Source: Acidobacteriota bacterium
Lineage (GTDB): Bacteria > Acidobacteriota > Terriglobia > Acidiferrales > UBA7541
Direction of reading: 5' to 3'
Length of the DNA stretch: 6,365 bases
Assembly: GCA_003224075.1 (NCBI GenBank)
Contig: QHYF01000376.1
Coordinates: 1-6,365, forward strand
The position numbers and the translations under genes are program-made. Numbering within the stretch: position 1 is the first letter of the stretch; each line of letters opens with the position of its first letter. This document shows, piece by piece, positions 1 to 5,318 of the stretch. The notes under the pieces are model-generated. The model saw only the letters and a list, made by a program, of their open reading frames with translations, was not told the DNA's origin and did no database searches.

Positions 1-862
1 GTTTCAGGGGAAGATTCTTGTACCCACGGCGCGCCAGCAACTCGGCGTACACACCGAATTGCTGCGACCAGTTGCGCGGCACTCCCCCGCCGACCGTGAA
101 AATCCCCATGCGCTTCGTGGCCAGCATGGTATCGGCAAATTTCTCGAAGTCTTCGAAAGGATCGAAGCGCAGCAGCGGGCGCTTCTCTTTCTGCCGGGAG
201 ATCTTGTGCAGCGCGAAGTCGATACCGAGTTCGGAATCACTGAAAGCCGGAACAAAGACCGCAACGTTGTGCTCGTAAGCGGATTTGAGGATTCCCCTCC
301 CCGGCAAATTCTTATGCAGATACTCGCCGATGCGCCGGTGAATCTTCCAGCTGCAAACCACGTCTTCCGCCTCCCATTCCTCGAGGATGCGTTCCATTAC
401 TTCCTCGACGTGATCCAGGTTTATTTCGGGTTCGAGCGAATCGTAGACGCGGTTGTAGCCCGCCTGGAATAGCTCCTTGTCGTCCATCTTTGGGTTGTAC
501 CGGAAATGAGAGTGGCCCGTGGCTTCCACCAGTCCGTGCGCCATCAGAGCGCCGGTGGAGACGATGGCGTTGACCACGCCGGACTCGATGAGATCGCAGA
601 AGACCAGGCCCATCTTTGCCACGGTCAAGGCCCCGGAGAGGGTCATGACCACGAAGCAATCCTTATCTCGGGCCATCGCTTCCAGAATGTCGGCCGCGTC
701 TCCAATCTGGCGGCCCGTAAATGCGGTGTCGCCCATGGCGCGAACCAGTTCATCGATGGTGCGGCATTTGGATAAATCCAGCGGAAAAATCGCCCGGAGT
801 TTATCCTTCACTGGATCATGGAGCACTCTCCCTGTCACAGTTTTCTTTTCCTGCTTCGCCAT
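1..862 (-). CDS. Deoxyhypusine synthase-like protein (partial, C-terminus beyond left edge)
   Basis: The frame starts at an ATG whose complement is 860-862 and stays open for 287 codons to the left edge, so the stop lies outside the window. The protein begins MAKQEKKTVTGRVLHDP. It carries the NAD-binding signatures of the deoxyhypusine synthase family: TLSGALTVAKMG (about residues 74-85), VSTGALMAHGLVEATG (about 101-116) and VGGGVPRNWSQQFG (about 257-270). The family's catalytic lysine lies in the C-terminal part, which is missing here, so activity cannot be judged. Bacteria lack eIF5A, so bacterial members are thought to act on free polyamines, for example making homospermidine from putrescine or spermidine with NAD. 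The divergent aguB-aguA genes, which make putrescine, fit that role. Start choice is supported by CGAGGAGA seven to eight bases upstream. The family assignment is strong. The exact substrate is inference. Confidence 0.9.
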   Translation of the reverse strand, partial: MAKQEKKTVTGRVLHDPVKDKLRAIFPLDLSKCRTIDELVRAMGDTAFTGRQIGDAADILEAMARDKDCFVVMTLSGALTVAKMGLVFCDLIESGVVNAIVSTGALMAHGLVEATGHSHFRYNPKMDDKELFQAGYNRVYDSLEPEINLDHVEEVMERILEEWEAEDVVCSWKIHRRIGEYLHKNLPGRGILKSAYEHNVAVFVPAFSDSELGIDFALHKISRQKEKRPLLRFDPFEDFEKFADTMLATKRMGIFTVGGGVPRNWSQQFGVYAELLARRGYKNLPLK

Positions 863-866
863 CGCG

Positions 867-874
867 TCTCCTCG
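867..874 (-). promoter_or_regulatory. Ribosome binding site of the deoxyhypusine synthase-like gene
   Basis: On the minus strand this reads CGAGGAGA, a good Shine-Dalgarno core (AGGAG) with normal spacing to the ATG that ends at 862. It decides the start codon of the leftward gene. Confidence 0.75.
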
Positions 875-935
875 GAAAGATTTGAAGCCTGTATTTCCGG
901 TGAATTTCCGTCTCGCGTATGAAGCGTGATGATGC

Positions 936-964
936 TTGAACGTCCTGCAGATTGATAGTACAAA
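936..964 (+). promoter_or_regulatory. Candidate sigma-70-type promoter for aguB-aguA
   Basis: TTGAAC (936-941) and TACAAA (959-964) are separated by 17 bases. Each hexamer matches four of six consensus positions. Transcription would start near 971, giving an untranslated leader of about 60 bases before the aguB ATG. It lies in the 168-base divergent region shared with the leftward deoxyhypusine-synthase-like gene. This is pattern matching only. A competing possibility is the TAGACT at 1019-1024, which would give a leaderless message. Confidence 0.3.
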
Positions 965-1030
965 CTCGGCGCAAAGGAAAGAACAAAACGCGCATGCGGC
1001 GGCGATTCACGCTCATGCTAGACTAAAAAT

Positions 1031-1921
1031 ATGGCGGACAAATTTACCATTGGACTCGTTCAGATGAAATGTACGGCGAACGCCGAAGAAAATCTTGAGC
1101 GGGCGATCGGGAAAATTCGTGAAGCGGCGGCCCGCGGCGCGCAGATCATCTGCTTGCATGAGCTGTTTCACGGCGAATAGTTCTGCTGCACCGAAGATGC
1201 CGGGCTTTTCGATCTCGCCGAAGCCGTGCCCGGGCCGGCGACGGAAAAGCTGGCCCAAATCGCCAAGGATAAGAAAGTGGCGCTGGTCGTTTCCCTCTTC
1301 GAGCGCAGAGCGCCGGGTGTTTATCACAATACGTGCGCGGTGCTCGACGCCGACGGAAGTTTTCTCGGAAAATACCGGAAGATGCACATCCCCGACGATC
1401 CCCTGTACTACGAAAAATTCTACTTCACGCCCGGCGACCTCGGTTTCCCGAATTTCGATACCAAGTACGCTCGCATCGGCGTGCAGATTTGCTGGGACCA
1501 GTGGTATCCGGAAGGATCGCGGATCGCCGCGCTCGGCGGCGCACAGGTTCTTTTTTATCCCACCAGTATCGGCTGGCATCCGCACGAGAGAGCGCAGTTT
1601 GGCGCCGCGCAACTCGATGCCTGGCGGACCATTCAGCGGGGCCATGCGATTGCCAATGGTGTATATGCGGCGGTTGTGAACCGTGTGGGATTCGAAGGCA
1701 AGCCGGAGAAGGGTGACGCGGGATTGGAATTCTGGGGCCATTCCTTTGTTGCCGATCCGTTCGGTCAGATTGTCTCCGAAGCTTCGAGCGATAAAGAGGA
1801 AATCCTCGTCGTCGAATGCGACCCCGCCAGGAGCGAGGAAACCCGCCGCCACTGGCCGTTCCTGCGCGACCGGCGCATCGATGCCTACCAGCCAATTCTT
1901 AATCGCTGGAACGGCGATTAG
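1031..1921 (+). pseudogene. aguB: N-carbamoylputrescine amidohydrolase, interrupted by an in-frame TAG at codon 50
   Basis: AguB hydrolyses N-carbamoylputrescine to putrescine, CO2 and ammonia. It is a nitrilase-superfamily enzyme of the cytoplasm. Read from ATG 1031 the frame is 296 residues, the usual family length, beginning MADKFTIGLVQMKCTANAEE. All three catalytic residues are visible: Glu44 in LHELF, Lys117 in KYRKMHIPDDP and Cys154 in GVQICWDQWYPE. Codon 50 (1178-1180) is TAG, where homologues usually have Tyr (remembered pattern YFCQ; here stop-FCC). No frameshift or other damage is seen. Termination there would leave a 49-residue peptide. A restart at GTG 1226 would give 231 residues (1226-1921) with Lys and Cys but no catalytic Glu. 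An in-frame TAG at 1019-1021 makes 1031 the earliest start. There is no clear Shine-Dalgarno. aguA follows 68 bases later. The family assignment is firm. Whether the gene is truly dead, misread in sequencing, or read through is open. Confidence 0.85.
1178..1180 (+). other. In-frame amber codon inside aguB
   Basis: The TAG sits between GAA (Glu49) and TTC (Phe51) of the aguB frame. A single base change from TAC or TAT (Tyr) would explain it. TAG is also the natural terminator of aguB (1919-1921), aguA (3061-3063) and the RNase J gene (5301-5303), so general reassignment of TAG in this organism is unlikely. Confidence 0.9.
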
Positions 1922-1940
1922 CCCCGACTCTTCCACGTGC

Positions 1941-1958
1941 TCTCTGTGAACTCTGTGT
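1941..1958 (+). repeat. Short CTCTGTG direct repeat, possible remnant of a dispersed intergenic repeat
   Basis: In the 68-base gap between aguB and aguA, CTCTGTG occurs twice nine bases apart (1942-1948 and 1951-1957), as CTCTGTGAA then CTCTGTGTT. The complement reads AACACAGAGTTCACAGAG. From memory this resembles the ACACAGAG / TTCACAGAG tandem phrase scattered between genes in many environmental bacterial genomes. The direct repeat is seen in the sequence. The link to a dispersed family is recollection and needs a search. Confidence 0.5.
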
Positions 1959-1989
1959 TAAAACAACGCCCGCTGCTCAACGCTTGCTC

Positions 1990-3063
1990 ATGACCACGAT
2001 CGCCAATTCCTCCACCGCGCGCTCTCTCGGTTTCCGCATGCCCGCTGAGTGGGAGCGCCATGAAGCCACGTGGCTCGGCTGGCCCCACGAACTGACCGAC
2101 TGGCCCGGAAAATTTTCTCCCATCCCCTGGGCGTTCGCGGAAATCGTGCGGCATTTGTCGAAGGTCGAGCGCGTGTATTTGCTCGTTGAAAATCGTGACG
2201 CTGAGTCACGCGTGCGAGCCATCTTGAAAAAATCCGGCGCCAATCTCGAAGCCGTGGATTTCTTCCACGTGCCCACCGATCGAGGCTGGATGCGCGACTC
2301 AGGGCCCATCTGCGTTCGAAATGACGCGGGTGAAGTGGCCTTCAACCATTTCGCATTCAACGGCTGGGCCAAGTATCCGAATTATAAGAAGGACGCCGTC
2401 GTCGTCGCGCGCGCCAACCGGAAGCTGAAGCGCCGCTTCTGGCGGCCGGAACACAAAGGCCGGCCCGTGGTGCTCGAAGGCGGCAGCATCGACGTGAATG
2501 GGCGCGGGACGCTCCTGACAACGGAAGAATGCCTGTTGAGCAAAGCGCAGGAAAGAAATCCGCGCTTCACCAAAGAAGATTACGCGCGGGTCTTCCGCGA
2601 ATATCTCGGCGTGACCAACGTCCTTTGGCTCAAGAACGGGATTGCCGGCGACGACACCCATGGCCACGTGGACGACCTCGCGCGCTTTGTCAATCCGTCA
2701 ACGGTCGTGACTATCGTGGAGGATGACCCCAGGGATGAAAACTATGCCGCGCTGCAAGAGAATTTCGCGTTGCTGAAAACCATGAAAGATCAGGACGGGC
2801 GTCCCCTGCGCGTGGAAACCTTGCCCATGCCCACTCCCGTTTATTTCGATGGATATCGGCTTCCCGCGAGTTACGCGAATTTTTATATCGCCAACAAAAT
2901 CGTGATCGTTCCAACCTTCAATGATTCGAATGATCGCGTGGCGCTGAATACGCTGGCGAGTTTGCTTCCGGACCGCGAAGTGATCGGTATTGCATGCCGC
3001 GATCTCGTCGTGGGTTTGGGCACGCTCCACTGCATGACCCAGCAGCAGCCGGCTTCCCAGTAG
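1990..3063 (+). CDS. aguA: Agmatine deiminase (agmatine iminohydrolase)
   Basis: AguA converts agmatine to N-carbamoylputrescine and ammonia, the step before AguB in the arginine decarboxylase route to putrescine. It belongs to the PAD-like (Porphyromonas-type peptidyl-arginine deiminase) family with the pentein fold. From ATG 1990 it has 357 residues, normal for the family. Visible landmarks are FRMPAEWERHEATWLGWPHE near the N-terminus, WMRDSGP (about 100-106), LEGGSID (about 162-168), GDDTHGHVDDLARF (about 220-233) with the catalytic His, and GLGTLHCMTQQQP with the nucleophile Cys348. All active-site motifs are present, so the gene looks functional. The frame also opens at TTG 1984, but the ATG two codons later is preferred. 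No convincing Shine-Dalgarno precedes it. It may be co-transcribed with aguB or read from a separate start in the 68-base gap. Confidence 0.95.
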   Translation: MTTIANSSTARSLGFRMPAEWERHEATWLGWPHELTDWPGKFSPIPWAFAEIVRHLSKVERVYLLVENRDAESRVRAILKKSGANLEAVDFFHVPTDRGWMRDSGPICVRNDAGEVAFNHFAFNGWAKYPNYKKDAVVVARANRKLKRRFWRPEHKGRPVVLEGGSIDVNGRGTLLTTEECLLSKAQERNPRFTKEDYARVFREYLGVTNVLWLKNGIAGDDTHGHVDDLARFVNPSTVVTIVEDDPRDENYAALQENFALLKTMKDQDGRPLRVETLPMPTPVYFDGYRLPASYANFYIANKIVIVPTFNDSNDRVALNTLASLLPDREVIGIACRDLVVGLGTLHCMTQQQPASQ

Positions 3064-3092
3064 CGCAGGCATTCATTCCAGATGCCATTCGA

Positions 3093-3120
3093 TTGCCTGA
3101 ACCGCAAACTCAGATACAAT
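3093..3120 (+). promoter_or_regulatory. Candidate sigma-70-type promoter of the small membrane protein gene
   Basis: TTGCCT (3093-3098) and TACAAT (3115-3120) are 16 bases apart, matching four and five of six consensus bases. Transcription would begin near 3127, a few bases before the GGAGG ribosome binding site. This is the best-looking promoter in the window and suggests the membrane protein gene is expressed independently of aguA. Confidence 0.5.
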
Positions 3121-3133
3121 CTTTGTTTCCAAC

Positions 3134-3138
3134 GGAGG
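3134..3138 (+). promoter_or_regulatory. Ribosome binding site GGAGG
   Basis: GGAGG lies four bases before ATG 3143 and fixes that codon as the start of the small membrane protein. Confidence 0.75.
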
Positions 3139-3142
3139 CTTC

Positions 3143-3445
3143 ATGCTGGTCGCACACACTCTAGTACAGAAAGCTTATGGAGTCTGGTTCGAATCACACG
3201 GTATTGTCTCTTGGCTTCTCCTTGGCTTGATCGCCGGCTGGCTTGCGGGAAAGATCGCGCGTGGCCGCGGTTTCGGCTGTATCACGGACATCATTCTCGG
3301 CCTGATCGGATCCTTCCTCGGCGGCTGGGTTTTTACGAAGCTCGGGATTTGGGGCGGCGGTTTTCTTTACTCTCTCGCGGCCGCGACGCTCGGTGCAGTC
3401 ATTCTCGTTTCCATCGCCCACCTCTTCGGCAGCCCAAACCGCTGA
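3143..3445 (+). CDS. Small GlsB/YeaQ/YmgE-family (transglycosylase-associated) membrane protein
   Basis: This is a 100-residue, glycine-rich hydrophobic protein. After a roughly 20-residue N-terminal stretch come three likely membrane segments: about 23-36 (VSWLLLGLIAGWLAG), about 47-65 (TDIILGLIGSFLGGWVFTK) and about 72-95. The pattern GLIAGWLAGKIARGRGFG followed by DIILGLIGSFLGGWVF and a final AAATLGAVILVSIAHLF is typical of the transglycosylase-associated / YeaQ-YmgE family (Pfam PF04226 from memory). Members are inner-membrane proteins often linked to stress responses. Their biochemical role is not established, and the transglycosylase name does not imply enzyme activity. Family proteins are usually about 80-100 residues, so this one is full length. 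It stands alone, with its own promoter and a strong ribosome binding site, and no functional tie to its neighbours is evident. Confidence 0.85.
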   Translation: MLVAHTLVQKAYGVWFESHGIVSWLLLGLIAGWLAGKIARGRGFGCITDIILGLIGSFLGGWVFTKLGIWGGGFLYSLAAATLGAVILVSIAHLFGSPNR

Positions 3446-3550
3446 GCCGTCGCCTCCCTTCGTGTCTCGAAAAGCGTTGACGTAACCTGGCGGCCGCGAT
3501 CTTTGAATTCTGTGGCTCACTCCCATCTTTTTCTCCGGTCACGAGCCTGC

Positions 3551-3567
3551 CCCCGACCCTGTCGGGG
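3551..3567. repeat. Perfect 7-bp GC-rich hairpin
   Basis: CCCCGAC (3551-3557) and GTCGGGG (3561-3567) pair perfectly around a three-base CCT loop. No T-run follows on the plus strand, so a classical intrinsic terminator is not supported. It may be a repetitive palindrome, a Rho-independent-like stop without a U-tract, or a structure in the leader of the RNase J message if transcription starts further upstream. Confidence 0.6.
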
Positions 3568-3584
3568 TCGCGAGTCGCTTCCTG

Positions 3585-3593
3585 TGATACGAT
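3585..3593 (+). promoter_or_regulatory. Candidate extended -10 promoter element upstream of RNase J
   Basis: TGATACGAT fits the TGn plus -10 pattern, with TACGAT matching four of six bases. Transcription would start about 3600, giving a leader of about 24 bases with the GGAG site inside it. No good -35 hexamer is found at the expected distance. Confidence 0.25.
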
Positions 3594-3608
3594 TCTCGTT
3601 TGCATCCC

Positions 3609-3612
3609 GGAG
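3609..3612 (+). promoter_or_regulatory. Probable ribosome binding site of the RNase J gene
   Basis: GGAG is 11 bases before TTG 3624. It lies inside the longer open frame that begins at TTG 3600, so it favours 3624 as the real start. Confidence 0.45.
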
Positions 3613-3623
3613 TTGACGTCTCA

Positions 3624-5303
3624 TTGAGTAAGACCACAAGTAAGTCCTCGCATTCCCTCACTGCCATTCCGCTCGGCGGCCTCGGCGAATTCGGCATGAA
3701 CATGATGGCGCTGCGGCTCGGTGACGACATCATCGTCATCGACGCGGGCATGATGTTCCCCGAATCGGAACTTCTGGGCGTCGATCTGGTGATTCCGGAT
3801 ATCACTTATTTGAAGCAGAATCGCTCGCACGTCCGGGCCATTGTGCTGACGCACGGCCACGAAGATCACATTGGCGCGCTGCCCTACATCCTGCGCGATT
3901 TGAATGTTCCCGTGTACGGAACGCGTTTCACGCTGGCGTTGGTAAAAAAACGCCTCGACGAAGCGGGATTGCTGGAGTCCACCACTCTCCGCGAAGTGCT
4001 CCCCGGCCGCCTCGTGGAAATCGGCCCCTTCGAGATTGAATTCATCTCCGTGACGCACAGTACCGTGGACTGCGTGGCCCTGGCGATTCGAACGCCGCTC
4101 GGTGTGATCATGCACACCGGCGATTTCAAAATCGATCAGACTCCCGTTGACGGCGCCCCCTTCGATCTGCACACTTTCGCGAAATACGGAAGCGAAGGCG
4201 TGCTGGCGCTCTTCAGCGACTCGACCAACGTGGAGCGGCCGGGATTCACGCCATCCGAGCGCGCCATCGTTCCGCGAATTGAGGAACTGTGCCGCTCGGC
4301 GCCGCGGCGGGTGATTCTTTCCTGCTTCGCTTCATCCGTTCATCGCATTCAACAGGTCATCGACATTGCCTCGCGCGTCAACCGCAAAGTCGCCTTCGTC
4401 GGCCGCAGCATGGTCGACAACGTCGAGATTGCCCACTCCCTGGAACTTCTGCGCATTCCCGACGGCATCGTGGTCCGGCCGCAGGACATTCGCAGTTTTG
4501 ATCCCCGGCGCATCATCATTCTTGCCAGCGGAAGCCAGGCCGAGCCAATGTCGTCACTCTCGCGCATCGCCGTGGATAATCACCGGTTCGTCTCCGTCGA
4601 TGAGAACGACAGCGTGATTCTCTCCGCGCGCATCATCCCGGGAAATGAAAAGTCCATTTTTCGAATGCTGGATCATATGTTCCGCCGCCGCGCCCTCGTG
4701 TACTACGACAATTCAGCGGGGATGATTCACGTCTCCGGCCACGGCAGCCAGGAAGAGCAGAAATTGATGCTCCAACTGGTCAAGCCGAAGTACTTCATCC
4801 CGGTGCACGGCGAGTATCGTCACCTGTTCCGGCACGCGGCGCTCGCGCATCAATTGGGCGCGGTTTCGGAAGAAATCCTGCTTATCGAAGACGGCCAGTC
4901 CATCGAATTCACGGAGGGCGGCGCGCGCCGCCGCGACGCGGTGACCGCCGGACGGGTTCTGGTCGATTCGGGCTCACTCGAAGAGATCGAAGAAGTCGTC
5001 ATCCGCGACCGCAAGCACCTTTCCGAAGATGGCGTGGTCGTGCCCATCATCGCCATCGATAAACACACCGGCAAACTCGAATCGCAGCCAGAAATCGTCA
5101 CGCGCGGCCTCATGAGCGACAACGGGCAGGAACTCATCGTCGGCGCACGCGAAGTGCTCATGAAAACCGTTTCCGAATCCAGCGCCGAAGAAAACTCGGA
5201 CTGGGGCGTCATCAAAGAAAAAATTCGCGTGGACCTGAAACGCTACATCAGCAAGCAAACGTCCAAGCGGCCGCTGATTCTTCCCGTCATCCTCGAAATC
5301 TAG
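3624..5303 (+). CDS. rnj: Ribonuclease J (metallo-beta-lactamase / beta-CASP RNase)
   Basis: RNase J is a cytoplasmic zinc-dependent RNase with 5'-to-3' exonuclease and endonuclease activity in RNA turnover and maturation. From TTG 3624 the protein has 559 residues, the family size. Seen in order: IPLGGLGEFGMN at the N-terminus; the metal-binding HGHEDH (about 77-82); VTHSTVD with His145; HTGDFK with Asp167; SDSTN (about 198-202); a beta-CASP domain from about residue 205, with FASSVHRI and ASGSQAEP; HVSGHGS (about 369-375); PVHGEYRHL with His395; and a C-terminal domain ending KRPLILPVILEI. All metal ligands and the phosphate-binding residues appear present. The frame could open at TTG 3600, but the GGAG at 3609-3612 favours 3624. 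The first in-frame ATG (3696) would remove the first beta strand and is unlikely. The transporter gene starts 15 bases after the stop, so the two are probably co-transcribed. Confidence 0.95.
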   Translation: MSKTTSKSSHSLTAIPLGGLGEFGMNMMALRLGDDIIVIDAGMMFPESELLGVDLVIPDITYLKQNRSHVRAIVLTHGHEDHIGALPYILRDLNVPVYGTRFTLALVKKRLDEAGLLESTTLREVLPGRLVEIGPFEIEFISVTHSTVDCVALAIRTPLGVIMHTGDFKIDQTPVDGAPFDLHTFAKYGSEGVLALFSDSTNVERPGFTPSERAIVPRIEELCRSAPRRVILSCFASSVHRIQQVIDIASRVNRKVAFVGRSMVDNVEIAHSLELLRIPDGIVVRPQDIRSFDPRRIIILASGSQAEPMSSLSRIAVDNHRFVSVDENDSVILSARIIPGNEKSIFRMLDHMFRRRALVYYDNSAGMIHVSGHGSQEEQKLMLQLVKPKYFIPVHGEYRHLFRHAALAHQLGAVSEEILLIEDGQSIEFTEGGARRRDAVTAGRVLVDSGSLEEIEEVVIRDRKHLSEDGVVVPIIAIDKHTGKLESQPEIVTRGLMSDNGQELIVGAREVLMKTVSESSAEENSDWGVIKEKIRVDLKRYISKQTSKRPLILPVILEI

Positions 5304-5318
5304 CAGGCTGAATTCTTG

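Larger units (their letters stand above)
3446..3623 (+). other. Intergenic region between the membrane protein and RNase J genes
   Basis: This stretch has no supported gene. It holds one perfect hairpin (3551-3567), an extended -10-like element (3585-3593) and the likely ribosome binding site of the RNase J gene (3609-3612). No hairpin followed by a T-run, as expected of an intrinsic terminator, is seen after the membrane protein stop at 3445. Confidence 0.6.

Noticed and set aside
59..929. Overlapping plus-strand frames (59-472, 506-775, 519-929) opposite the leftmost gene
   Set aside because: They oppose the deoxyhypusine-synthase-like gene, whose minus-strand frame has clear family motifs throughout. 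The plus frames are shadows.
1178..1180. Genome-wide reassignment of TAG, or pyrrolysine coding as a general feature
   Set aside because: Three genes in the window end with TAG at the expected family lengths (1919-1921, 3061-3063, 5301-5303), so TAG normally terminates here. Local readthrough remains possible.
1013..1936. A 307-codon open frame on the minus strand covering all of aguB
   Set aside because: It is exactly antisense to a recognisable nitrilase-family gene and its translation shows no family motif. Long antisense frames are common in GC-rich coding DNA.
3068..3087. GGCAT / ATGCC inverted repeat after aguA as a terminator
   Set aside because: The stem is only five base pairs with a nine-base loop and no T-run follows.
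3621..4172. A 183-codon minus-strand frame opposite the start of RNase J, and a similar one at 4974-5522
   Set aside because: Both lie antisense to well-supported genes, have low-complexity translations without recognisable domains, and have no ribosome binding site that stands out.
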